Shown piece by piece: positions 23,697 through 32,209 of a DNA stretch of 64,000 nt (position 1 is the first letter of the stretch; every line of letters starts with the position of its first letter). The position numbers and the translations under genes are program-made. The notes under the pieces are model-generated. The model was not told where the DNA came from. It did not search any database and worked only from the letters and a program-made list of their open reading frames with translations. The DNA is from Azolla caroliniana (taxonomy: Eukaryota; Polypodiophyta): NCBI GenBank assembly GCA_043228905.1, contig JBHGNT010000020.1, positions 11,160,001 through 11,224,000 on the forward strand, written 5' to 3'.

Positions 23697-23710
23697 TCTG
23701 ATACCAAATA
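23697..23710 (-). promoter_or_regulatory. G2 primer binding site, inner duplicate copy
   Basis: Minus-strand TTTGGTATCAGATTT, resembling the initiator-Met tRNA primer site for the first nine or so bases. It sits beside a 40-bp LTR stub instead of a full LTR. The functional copy would be at 31736-31749. Confidence 0.75.
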
Positions 23711-23713
23711 TTA

Positions 23714-23764
23714 GAGATCTAGGTACTAAAGTAAGCTTAAGATAAGCTTACGTTAGTACCTAGA
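23714..23764. repeat. Near-perfect palindrome at the leader-duplication junction
   Basis: Two 24-base arms with one mismatch around the 3-base centre AGA (left arm begins GATCTAGGTACTAAAG, right arm ends GTTAGTACCTAGATC). The left arm is the normal LTR edge; the right arm is an inverted copy of the same edge. It marks exactly where one leader copy ends and the next begins. Confidence 0.88.
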
Positions 23765-23864
23765 TCCTTTCCCCGACAAGGACAACTTTCGATATAATCA
23801 CGTAATAACGAATATACACATATGTTTACTTATCACATATATACGATCAAATACGTATATACGT

Positions 23865-24656
23865 TGTCGTGAAGAAAACCGTCCATAAGCGGAATCGGCG
23901 CACCAAGGCGTGGGAACCAGTTCTTCACGCGCGCACGCTCCAAGTTGTACATAGAAGCGAATTAGGAGGATAATCGGCAGGAACGGGCCCTAACACAAGT
24001 GGAGACAAAGACCGCGCGAACAGTCTTTTCGGTCGTGCGCGCGAGCTAAGGAACTGTACGAGTCGGCGGCGTAACTACGCGGATGCGTGAAGAACGGAGC
24101 GGATCCCTGTTCGAAAGGGACAGGGAATAAAGCTGACATGACGGCCTGCTCGTCGGCCTATATAAGGAGCAAGAAAGAGCTGTTGCAGGCATCTCGCGCA
24201 GAGAGGACGAAGTGCTGTCGGACCGTTTCTGGACGCTTCTCTCTCTGTTTCCTTCCTTCTTGAGCTCCATAGCTTTCTGTGCAGGGTTCCGAGGAGGCTC
24301 GCGCTGTTTCGAGGAACGCCCGAGTGCTTCCGGCAGCACCTCCGACCTGCTACCCCCTTTGTGCGTCGAAGCGAACAAGCATCGGCATCTGTTCGCCGGC
24401 CTGTTCGGTTGTAACCAACCTGTGCCCCATCGAGGGTTGTAGTCGTGTTAGCCATTTTGTTAATATACGTATTTAGTCATTCGCATTTGTCTGTGTCGGT
24501 GTCTGTTCGCGTTCTCCGTGCTGAAGGGCCGTGTCCCTGTGTATCCCCGGTCCTGCGTAGCAGGTTCTCTCTCTTTCTCCTCCCTGGCTTGCTCTTTGGT
24601 TCGAGACCCCCGCGGTCCCGGCTCGTTCCCACACGCACTTGCGTAATATCTCGACA
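23865..24656 (+). repeat. G3 5' LTR (792 bp)
   Basis: Begins TGTCGTGAAGAAAACCGTCC and ends ATATCTCGACA. TATA box CTATATAAGG at about 24158-24167. The start is shared with G4 (TGTCGTGGAGAAAACCGTCC) and with solo LTRs S1 and S2 (TGTCGTGAAGATCCGTCAC). Confidence 0.95.
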
Positions 24657-24660
24657 TCTT

Positions 24661-24678
24661 TGGTGAACCTGACGTGAA
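24661..24678 (+). promoter_or_regulatory. G3 primer binding site, tRNA not identified
   Basis: TGGTGAACCTGACGTGAA starts four bases after the LTR. The G4 counterpart is TGGTAAACCCGACATGAA at the same place. The TGG start fits pairing with a tRNA CCA end, but I do not recognise the tRNA; it is not the common Met-type site. Confidence 0.65.
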
Positions 24679-24700
24679 GGAGGCGGCAGAAGAGCAGAAG

Positions 24701-26827
24701 ATGAGGGGGTCGGATCTTGCAGAGGCCATGGCTTCGGCCGTGGATCGGATTGTAAACGCGCGCGAGGGCACCGGTGCCCTCGACATAGCTATTGAGGCGG
24801 TCGTTGGCACGATCGGCCGGTTCGATGGGAAGGATGCCACGAAGTATTTGGCGTCCTACGGTGCAGAGATGCTGATGCGGGACATTCCGGAAGAAAGGCG
24901 TCTTGCCGGATTTCCCCGAGTGGCGATGCCGAGCATCCATGCGGAGGTGCTCGAGGTGCGGGCGGAGAGCCGTACCTGGGAGGAGTTCGAAGGTCGGCTC
25001 CTAGAGAAATACGGGCTGGACGACGCGCTCCGGCTTTCGAAGCGAAGGTTCATGGAATGGGTGGAGTCCCCGGGGAAGGGAAGAAACGCGTCGGCACTCC
25101 TCCGGGAGTTCGAGGAAAACTTTGCGCGCCTTTCGACGCTCGACCGAACCATCCTGGACACGAGCCGGGTCTTGCTGTTTGTCAAGTCGGTCGACGAGCG
25201 GGATCGGGAGCAAGTGGGCCTCTTGCTGGAAACCGAAGACGGGCTCACTACCGACTGGGCGGCTGTCAAGAAAGTCTGTGGCCATTTCGACAAACGGCGA
25301 GAATGGGCGGATAACGGGGCAACCGGGTCGGGCTCGGTCGTAGCAAGGAAGCTCGAACCAGCGCCACAGGTGCGAAAGGAAGAGACCCGAGAGTGGTTGG
25401 AAACCGGTTTGGCTTCGACCGGCGTAGTCAGAGGCTCAACCGGAGGAGCGGCGCTGGAGGAATTGACGAGGGCGATAAAGGACCTCCAAATCGCGCAGGC
25501 CCGAAGGGAAGGTGGCGAACCGGCTCGTGACCGACAGCCGGCGGCAGGAAACAGGTGCATGTGGTGCGATGAAGTCGGCCACATTCGGAAGGACTGCGGC
25601 GACTTCGCGGAGGCGCTGAGGAACAGGGTGGTGTACCTGTGGGAAGGACGGGTGCATGCCAGCGACACCCGAAGGGCCCTGAGCCGAAACGACGGGCGAG
25701 GTGGTATGAAAAGGTTGATGGAAGAGGCGGCGGCCCGACACGCGGAAACCGTCCACTACTCGGCGTCGGCCGGCATTCGAGTCGGGGGCGGCGAGGCCCG
25801 AAGGGAAAGCAAAGCCGGATTCTGGCCGACGATGCTGGAAGGCCTTGCCGGTGCAAGGCTTAAAAGGGAGGAATCGGACCGTGCGGAGAAACGGGTACGG
25901 GAGATGACCGGGTGGAGCGACCCGGTCGAGGAAAAGACGGGCTTCGTGGAAGCCGCTTGCCAGAACTACGAGGCTCTGGTAGAAGAGAAGCGGGTGGGGA
26001 AACCCGGGACGACCGGGCCCTCACAACGATACGAGACCCGGTCCGGGCCACGACGGGACGAAGCCGGCGGGGCCGGTACGCAAGATAAACCCCAGAAGGG
26101 CGGGTACCGTCTGGGGACGGAGATAGAAAGGACCACGGACTTACGAAAGGTCCTGGAGGAACGGATCCTCGACAGCAAGGTGGAGCTGTCGTTACGAGAG
26201 GTGCTGGGAATCGCCAAGAAGGAGTTCCACGACTCCATCGTGGACTTGGTGAAACGGAAGAGGTTGTCAACGGAGACAGAACCGGAAAGACCGGTGGAAG
26301 TGCGGACGACGCACCTAGACGACATGACGCTGGGAGACGAGTGGGCGGAAAGCCACTATTCGAGACCACACTGGGCCCGAGCGACCACGGAAACCCCGGT
26401 GAAGATCGGCGATGTCCAGGAACCGGTGATAGCTTTGGTGGACCACGGATCGGAGATCAATTTGATGTCCATGGACTTCTATAAGAAGGGCAAATGGCCG
26501 ATCAACACCAAGCACGGGTGGAAAATAAGGGCAGCAACGCGCGCCACCGAGGAACTGCACAGGGCCTGTCCGAATGTGCGAGTCAAGATCGGCGACGTCA
26601 AGATTGACCAGCACTTCTTTGTGCAGGAGACGTCTTCGCATCCGGTCATACTGGGAGAGCCGTACATCACGGCGGCGCGAATGGAGACCAAGGTGCTGGA
26701 CAATGGTTCGGCCTACGCGAGGGTCAAAAGCCAAGACGGGCGCCATTCAGTCCAGTTTCTGACGGTACGGCTGAACCACGAACGTAACCGCGACTCCCTC
26801 GGTTCCGAAAACCGAGAGGATTTTTAG
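24701..26827 (+). CDS. G3 gag-protease protein
   Basis: 708 codons from ATG 24701 (MRGSDLAEAMASAVDRIV). This start is favoured because G4 gag starts at the same point (MRGSELVEAM); the frame is open a little further upstream without an ATG. A helical capsid-like region (about 40-210; RLAGFPRVAMPSIHAEVLE, LLEKYGLDDALRLSKRRF) precedes a CCHC knuckle (CMWCDEVGHIRKDC, near 286). A charged spacer leads to a protease with VIALVDHGSEINLMS (near 577), where DHG replaces the usual DTG/DSG; the G4 copy also has DHG, so it looks family-specific. Ends REDF and TAG. Forms particles and processes polyproteins. Confidence 0.93.
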   Translation: MRGSDLAEAMASAVDRIVNAREGTGALDIAIEAVVGTIGRFDGKDATKYLASYGAEMLMRDIPEERRLAGFPRVAMPSIHAEVLEVRAESRTWEEFEGRLLEKYGLDDALRLSKRRFMEWVESPGKGRNASALLREFEENFARLSTLDRTILDTSRVLLFVKSVDERDREQVGLLLETEDGLTTDWAAVKKVCGHFDKRREWADNGATGSGSVVARKLEPAPQVRKEETREWLETGLASTGVVRGSTGGAALEELTRAIKDLQIAQARREGGEPARDRQPAAGNRCMWCDEVGHIRKDCGDFAEALRNRVVYLWEGRVHASDTRRALSRNDGRGGMKRLMEEAAARHAETVHYSASAGIRVGGGEARRESKAGFWPTMLEGLAGARLKREESDRAEKRVREMTGWSDPVEEKTGFVEAACQNYEALVEEKRVGKPGTTGPSQRYETRSGPRRDEAGGAGTQDKPQKGGYRLGTEIERTTDLRKVLEERILDSKVELSLREVLGIAKKEFHDSIVDLVKRKRLSTETEPERPVEVRTTHLDDMTLGDEWAESHYSRPHWARATTETPVKIGDVQEPVIALVDHGSEINLMSMDFYKKGKWPINTKHGWKIRAATRATEELHRACPNVRVKIGDVKIDQHFFVQETSSHPVILGEPYITAARMETKVLDNGSAYARVKSQDGRHSVQFLTVRLNHERNRDSLGSENREDF

Positions 26828-26829
26828 AG
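26818..26829 (+). promoter_or_regulatory. Candidate -1 frameshift site between G3 gag-protease and pol
   Basis: GGATTTTTAGAG: gag-protease reads GAT TTT TAG. Slipping back one base on the T run reads TTT TTA GAG and enters the open pol frame. The same bases are kept in G4 (complement at about 55091-55103). The pol frame stays open from here to 30306. No standard X-XXY-YYZ heptamer aligns with the gag frame, so a P-site slip at the stop is inferred. Confidence 0.6.
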
Positions 26830-29800
26830 AGGACTGCCAAGGCGTGGGGCCGCGACAGTCCGGATGCTCCGGGAAAACCCCACATCTGTACGATAAAACC
26901 GTGTACAATAGGTAGGAAATTTTGCTTCTCCGACAGCGGAGCATGTACGATGGTCGGCATCGCCAGCCGAGAGAAAACAAAGACGGAGGGGAGACTTCGA
27001 GCGTGCGGAGTTCTCGGCCCTGACGAAGAAATCAACGGAGCCGTGGAGGCAGTCTCCTTCGACGACACCTTGGGAATGCTGGGGAAGGTAGTCGAAGAAG
27101 ACCTTAACGAAGACCGGACGATACCGGTATGTTCCGAAGAAATGTACGAAGTCATCGCGGACTTCGGTCGAGGGCTCGAGTCGGAACGGACGGCCCGAGT
27201 TAGCACCAAGTACAAGACTGTGGACCGGAAGGTGAGGCCAGTTGCGGCGCCCTTACCGGAGGGCAGCGAGTCGCGAATCAAAGGGGTTGCATCGGACCCC
27301 AGCTTACGAGATCCGGCCTGCATAGGACACACCTTCACCAACGAGACGCTCCGGGAGCTCAAAATCGGTGGAGGCGGGTTCCTACTACCGGCGGAGGAAG
27401 ACCGGTTTCGGAGAATGCTCGGAAGGCACGGGAAAGCCTTCGCATTCTCACCGGAGGAAATCGGGTGCGTAGACCCGACGATCGTAGAGCCGATGGTGAT
27501 ATTCACGGTACCGCATGTACCGTGGAATCTCAAGCCAATTCCGGTTCCGAGAGCTCACATCCCGAAGTTGATGGAGCTGTTGAAGCAGAAAGTTGATATG
27601 GGCATTCTCGAGCCGTCGAGCGCCCCGTATTCAAACCGATGGTTTACCGTACCAAAGAAAAACGGATCGTTGCGCTTCATTCAGGACCTGCAGCCGGTCA
27701 ATAGAGTGACCATTCGGAACGCAGGGATCGGACCGACCATAGACGAGTTCGCGGAGGCCTTCGCCGGAAGGTCGATTTACTCGGTCGGTGATCTATACTC
27801 AGGGTACGACCAGTTCCAGCTAGCCGTGGAGAGCAGAGACATTATGACGATGCGAACTCCCCTCGGCCTAGTGCGGATGTGTACGCTGCCGCAAGGAGGG
27901 ACCAACTCGGTGGCCCACATGGTGAATGTAATGAACAAGGTGCTGAGGGACTGCATCCCGGACATCACCATGCCGTTTCTAGACGACATCCCGATCAAGG
28001 GATGCCCGGTAGAAGAGAAGGACGAGACGATCGGGCCAGACGGATGCCGGCGATTCGTGATGACGCACATCGACGACTGCGAGAAGGTGCTGCAAAGGCT
28101 AGAGGATGCGAGGCTCACCTTCTCGGGGGAGAAATCAGCCTTCGGGCAGTCGGAAATCATGGTGGTCGGACACTTATGTGGGCCATATGGCCGGAAACCG
28201 TCTCCGGCAAAGGTAGAAGCCATCTCCGCGATGAAGCCCGACTGCAGCTCGGTCACGGAAGTACGGAGATTCCTGGGGGCATGCGCATTCTACCACATAT
28301 GGATCCCGCATTACGCCCACGTTGCGGAGCCGCTATACGGATTATTGAAGAAAGGGCGAAGATTCGAATGGCTAGACAAGCACACGGAGTCGGTCCGGAA
28401 GCTGAAGGAGGCTCTTTCGGCAGCACCGGCGCTCCGAAAGGCCGTCTACAGGAAGGGCACCCCAGTGTACATAACGGTTGACACGAGTCCGACCGGAATC
28501 GGGTGGGTCGTCAACCAAGAAGACGAGGACGGCAATCGGTTTCCGATCCGATTCGGCGCGAAGGTCCTCAGTGAGCGGCAGCGAGGATACGCCCAGGTTA
28601 AACGCGAACTCTGGGGTATCGTTTCGGCGGTGAAGGCCGACAAGGACTATCTGATCGGGACAGAGGTAATCATAGAGACGGATTGCATGCCGATTCTCGG
28701 CATGGTTTTCGGATGCGCGACGCCGGACCTGGCAATGCTCAGGTGGATAGCGTACATCAAGTCCCTGGACCCGGAAATACGACACATTTCCGGGAAAGAC
28801 AACGCCATAGCCGACATGCTTTCAAGGGCGAGATTCGATGACGAGGGCGGCATGGTTTCGGAGGACGAAGAGGTCGGCGTGGACTTCTTCGAGACTGCGT
28901 TTGTAACAACCGACGGAACAAGCACTCCGGCGCTTAGCGACTTCGACGCGAGCAAGTACGACGGGGAGTGGCTGCAGATCGGTGGGTTTTTGAAGACAAT
29001 GACGCCCGATGCGTCATGGACGAAGGACGAGGCCAACCGGATCCGGAAGAAAGCGTACCGGTTCTTTCTCCGGGATGGATACTTGTGGAAGCACCCGAAG
29101 AAGAGGAACGGCGTCCCGCTCCGGGTGGTGGCAATGAAGGAAGATCAGGAGGAGCTGCTAGCGGCCTACCACGACAGCCCTTGGGCTGGACACCGTGGAA
29201 CATGGGCTACGTTTGAGAAACTGAAGGGGAAGTATTGGTGGCCGGGGCAGTACCAGGACGTGCATCGGTTCGTGACAACTTGCGAGAGCTGTCAGATGCA
29301 CTCCGTAGTCCGACATCGAGACAAGCTTCACCCTACGTACCCTCCGGCCATCCATTTCAAATGGATGGTAGATCTGGTAACGATGCCAATGGGAGTAGGA
29401 CAGATGCGGTACCTGGTCCTAGCGCGGGAGGATCTGACGAACCAGGTGGAAGGTCGGGCCCTTCCGAACAAAACGACCGCGGCCGTATGTCGGTTCCTAA
29501 TCGAGGACGTGATATGCCGGTACGGGTGCGTCAGGAAGATCGTGGCTGACCGAGGGGAGTTGGACGCCGAAGAAGCCGCGGAGCTGTTCGACCGGCTGGG
29601 AGTCAAGCTCTCGCTCACCACTGCGTACAATCCGGAGGCGAATGGAAAGGTGGAGCGCGGACACGGACCGATCGTCAAGGCGTTGGTTCGGGCATGTGGA
29701 GGCCGAGTCGGTAACTGGCCGCGGCTGCTACCTTATGCTTTGTGGGCAGACCGGACCACGCACAGTTCGGTAACCGGGTACATGCCGACGGAGCTTATGT

Positions 29801-30306
29801 TCGGCCAGAAGCCGATCATGCCGATGGAACGGACGATCTCCTCATGGGCAACGGTCGATTGGAGGGACGAGATGAGCCGGGAGGAGTTGTTGGCCGCGCG
29901 TATACGACAGCTCGAGCGGAGACCGGAGGACGTGGAACTGGCTGCGGAGAAGCTCCGAGTGGCGAGGACGAAGAACAAAGCCAGGTTCGACCGAACGCAC
30001 CGGCTCCGACCGAAGAAAATCGAAGAAGGTGACTGGGTGCTTGTCTACGACAGCAGCCTCGACAACCAGCACCGAGCTACACGGAAGTTCGCACGAAGGT
30101 GGTTCGGGCCTTACGTGGTACGGAGCGCCAATGACAACGGGACATATCACCTGGCGGAACTCGACGACACGAGAATGGCGATACCGGTTGCAGGGAAGCG
30201 GATCAAAGCGTTCAAGAAGCGACACGACGACGAGCCAGACCCGGCTCTCCTAGTCAGCAGTGACGAACGATCCGAAAACGAGGAAGAACCGACGGGCGAG
30301 GAATGA
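26821..30306 (+). CDS. G3 pol: RT, RNase H and integrase
   Basis: Open from the frameshift site; first ATG is 26950 (1,118 codons to TGA). Numbering from that ATG: RT about 200-480, with GRSIYSVGDLYSGYDQFQL and catalytic FLDDIPIKGC near 339. The stretch after it (VEEKDETIGPDGCRRFVMTH) is longer than in ordinary plant gypsy RT. RNase H about 505-640 (YITVDTSPTGIGW, KRELWGIV, IETDCMPI, NAIADMLSR). Integrase zinc module 738-780 (AYHDSPWAGHRG, CESCQMHS). Core Asp near 806 (MVDLV), Asp near 865 (VADRGE), Glu near 900 (GKVERGH). C-terminal module RRWFGPYVV near 1050. No chromodomain. All catalytic residues present and no breaks, so it may be active. Confidence 0.95.
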   Translation, partial: FLERTAKAWGRDSPDAPGKPHICTIKPCTIGRKFCFSDSGACTMVGIASREKTKTEGRLRACGVLGPDEEINGAVEAVSFDDTLGMLGKVVEEDLNEDRTIPVCSEEMYEVIADFGRGLESERTARVSTKYKTVDRKVRPVAAPLPEGSESRIKGVASDPSLRDPACIGHTFTNETLRELKIGGGGFLLPAEEDRFRRMLGRHGKAFAFSPEEIGCVDPTIVEPMVIFTVPHVPWNLKPIPVPRAHIPKLMELLKQKVDMGILEPSSAPYSNRWFTVPKKNGSLRFIQDLQPVNRVTIRNAGIGPTIDEFAEAFAGRSIYSVGDLYSGYDQFQLAVESRDIMTMRTPLGLVRMCTLPQGGTNSVAHMVNVMNKVLRDCIPDITMPFLDDIPIKGCPVEEKDETIGPDGCRRFVMTHIDDCEKVLQRLEDARLTFSGEKSAFGQSEIMVVGHLCGPYGRKPSPAKVEAISAMKPDCSSVTEVRRFLGACAFYHIWIPHYAHVAEPLYGLLKKGRRFEWLDKHTESVRKLKEALSAAPALRKAVYRKGTPVYITVDTSPTGIGWVVNQEDEDGNRFPIRFGAKVLSERQRGYAQVKRELWGIVSAVKADKDYLIGTEVIIETDCMPILGMVFGCATPDLAMLRWIAYIKSLDPEIRHISGKDNAIADMLSRARFDDEGGMVSEDEEVGVDFFETAFVTTDGTSTPALSDFDASKYDGEWLQIGGFLKTMTPDASWTKDEANRIRKKAYRFFLRDGYLWKHPKKRNGVPLRVVAMKEDQEELLAAYHDSPWAGHRGTWATFEKLKGKYWWPGQYQDVHRFVTTCESCQMHSVVRHRDKLHPTYPPAIHFKWMVDLVTMPMGVGQMRYLVLAREDLTNQVEGRALPNKTTAAVCRFLIEDVICRYGCVRKIVADRGELDAEEAAELFDRLGVKLSLTTAYNPEANGKVERGHGPIVKALVRACGGRVGNWPRLLPYALWADRTTHSSVTGYMPTELMFGQKPIMPMERTISSWATVDWRDEMSREELLAARIRQLERRPEDVELAAEKLRVARTKNKARFDRTHRLRPKKIEEGDWVLVYDSSLDNQHRATRKFARRWFGPYVVRSANDNGTYHLAELDDTRMAIPVAGKRIKAFKKRHDDEPDPALLVSSDERSENEEEPTGEE

Positions 30307-30360
30307 AGACGGGCCGGTTTTCTCCGTCCCAACTCTCTTGGCGCATACCGGAGGATGCGC

Positions 30361-30377
30361 GGTTAGGTGGGGGCGGA
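30361..30377 (+). promoter_or_regulatory. G3 polypurine tract
   Basis: GGTTAGGTGGGGGCGGA directly precedes the 3' LTR start TGTCGTG. The identical tract lies beside the G4 3' LTR on the other strand. Confidence 0.9.
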
Positions 30378-31167
30378 TGTCGTGAAGAAAACCGTCCATA
30401 AGCGGAATCGGCGCACCAAGGCGTGGGAACCGGTTCTTCACGCGCGCACGCTCCAAGTTGTACATAGAAGCGAATTAGGAGGATAATCGGCAGGAACGGG
30501 CCCTAACACAAGTGGAGACAAAGACCGCGCGAACAGTCTTTTCGGTCGCGCGCGCGAGCTAAGGAACTGTACGAGTCGGCGGCGTAACTACGCGGATGCG
30601 TGAAGAACGGAGCGGATCCCTGTTCGAAAGGGACAGGGAATAAAGCTGACATGACGGCCTGCTCGTCGGCCTATATAAGGAGCAGGAAAGAGCTGTTGCA
30701 GGCATCTCGCGCAGAGAGGACGAAGTGCTGTCGGACCGTTTCTGGACGCTTCTCTCTCTGTTTCCTTCCTTCTTGAGCTCCATAGCTTTCTGTGCAGGGT
30801 TCCGAGGAGGCTCGCGCTGTTTCGAGGAACGCCAGTGCTTCCGGCAGCACCTCCGACCTGCTACCCCCTTTGTGCGTCGAAGCGAACAAGCATCGGCATC
30901 TGTTCGCCGGCTTGTTCGGTTGTAACCAACCTGTGCCCCATCGAGGGTTGTAGTCGTGTTAGCCATTTTGTTAATATACGTATTTAGTCATTCGCATCTG
31001 TCTGTGTCGGTGTCTGTTCGCGTTCTCCGTGCTGAAGGGCCGTGTCCCTGTGTATCCCCGGTCCTGCGTAGCAGGTTCTCTCTCTTTCTCCTCCCTCGCT
31101 TGCTCTTTGGTTCGAGACCCCCGCGGTCCCGCCTCGTTCCCACACGCACTTGCGTAATATCTCGACA
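30378..31167 (+). repeat. G3 3' LTR (790 bp)
   Basis: Near-identical to the 5' LTR; a 2-base gap lies in the text AACGCCAGTGCTTCC against AACGCCCGAGTGCTTCC. Ends TCTCGACA followed by ACGT. Confidence 0.95.
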
Positions 31168-31749
31168 ACGTGACCACATATGCCTATATTAACATATCGT
31201 TATATTAAATAGCCACAAATGATGTGATCGAGATACGTAATCGAGGTATATACCTCTACGCACACGAAACATCCACAAATAAGAGATCATCGTAATACAC
31301 AATTGAGGTATTGACCTCTTACGCATACAAGACCAAACGCATATCCTTTACAACAAATCAAGGTATTAAACTCATACGCAAATGTAACATATGTTCGTGA
31401 ACGTAATACGTAATTGAGGTATTAACCTCGTACGCATACGACACTCATCACATATTATTTATATGTCAAACAAGGTATTGACCTCGTGCACATATGTAAA
31501 CGTTTTAGATAATCAATTAAAGACCACTACAACATCATTGACTTAATGAAAAAAATTGACATATAAACTAAACACATGATTAGATGGGAGAAGAGAGAAT
31601 AGAAAGAAAAAAAATTATTACGGAAAGAGTTACCAAAGTTCTTTGTTGATCGTTGTCTGGATCAAGGCCGACCGCACATCGATCGATCACCATCAATCAA
31701 ACGACAAATGAAAAACAAAGAAACATTAGTACATAAATCTGATACCAAA
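31168..31749 (-). repeat. G2 distal leader, outer copy after G3, with primer site
   Basis: Continues the second leader copy from ACGTGACCACATATGCC. It holds the same five-unit stem-loop array (31243-31485) and ends at the primer site (31736-31749, minus strand TTTGGTATCAGATTT) beside the complete 5' LTR. Confidence 0.88.
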
Positions 31750-32204
31750 TATTAGAGATCTAGGTACTAAAGTAAGCTTAAGATAAGGATAAAGTAATGA
31801 TAGATAGAAAGGAGAAAGAGAAAGAAGGGTGCCGATCCACACGACCACCCCCGAGCGAAGGGATCGAGACGGACTCGAGCCTCGATCGACGTCCCATACC
31901 ACCGCCGTGGCGTCGAGTCGTACCTGGTGCTGGCGCGCTCGCTACAAGAGTTGACCCACCACAAGAGCAGAGTCTCGATGTAGTCAAAAGATGATCAAAT
32001 GAGGGTAGTTAGGCCTCTTATTTATAGCGATACCCAAGGCCCCCAGGCAAGTTCACACTTGACCTAATGGGTTGTCTCAATCCTGAGGATTAAAAGTAAT
32101 CCTCCCCTTCTTTACACTCTCGTTTAACCCTCACACCTATCCACGTGTATCGAATACTACGGTAAATTCTCACCACGGGATATTAAATGGTCATGCACGT
32201 AACA
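31750..32204 (-). repeat. G2 5' LTR (455 bp)
   Basis: Full LTR at the right end of G2. A TATA-like TATAAATA lies on the minus strand at 32019-32026. Starts (element sense) TGTTACGTGCATGACC and ends CTAATA. The adjacent TSD AGAAC is at 32205-32209. Confidence 0.92.
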
Positions 32205-32209
32205 AGAAC

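Larger units (their letters stand above)
23022..23864 (-). repeat. G2 distal leader: tandem duplication of about 740 bp
   Basis: The block 23022-23762 is repeated directly as 23766-23864 plus 31168-31790, the second copy being interrupted by G3. Both start at TTTCCCGACAAGGACAAC and run through the stem-loop array, a GA-rich stretch (GGGAGAAGAGAGAATAGAAAG), the primer site and the LTR edge. Only the outer copy continues into a full LTR, so it is the true 5' end. Differences between copies are few. Confidence 0.88.
23865..31167 (+). mobile_element. G3: intact-looking GC-rich Ty3/gypsy element
   Basis: Element of 7.3 kb with LTRs 23865-24656 and 30378-31167, flanked by the 4-bp TSD ACGT (23861-23864 and 31168-31171). 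The undisturbed target sequence survives in the duplicate leader at about 23122 (TATATACGTGACCACATATG), confirming the borders. Two long intact ORFs encode gag-protease and RT-RNase H-integrase in -1 relation. The LTRs differ by roughly eight substitutions and one 2-base gap. GC content is clearly higher than in the surroundings. Youngest element in the nest and a candidate for recent activity. Confidence 0.96.
16891..32204 (-). mobile_element. G2: Ty3/gypsy chromovirus, with G3 nested in its leader
   Basis: Minus-strand gypsy element with 455-bp LTRs (31750-32204 is 5', 16891-17345 is 3') and TSD AGAAC (16886-16890 and 32205-32209). Order right to left: 5' LTR, primer site, long leader (partly duplicated and split by G3), gag, protease, RT, RNase H, integrase with chromodomain, polypurine tract, 3' LTR. 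Ends are TGTTAC and CTAATA rather than a clean TG..CA. The LTRs differ by a few percent by eye. Coding regions contain several stops, frameshifts and a triplicated integrase segment, so it is dead. Confidence 0.92.

Noticed and set aside
24674-24700. GTG start for the G3 gag ORF
   Set aside because: A plant retroelement should start at ATG; ATG 24701 matches the G4 gag start, and the upstream bases belong to the primer site.
25639-25863. Various long antisense and out-of-frame readings in G3 (also 24856-25668 and 26724-27533, minus)
   Set aside because: High GC content gives long shadow frames opposite real gag and pol; no motifs in them.
16891-32204. Two separate gypsy elements, one at 17 kb and one at 32 kb
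   Set aside because: Equal 455-bp LTRs, the same TSD AGAAC and the duplicated leader show one element interrupted by G3.
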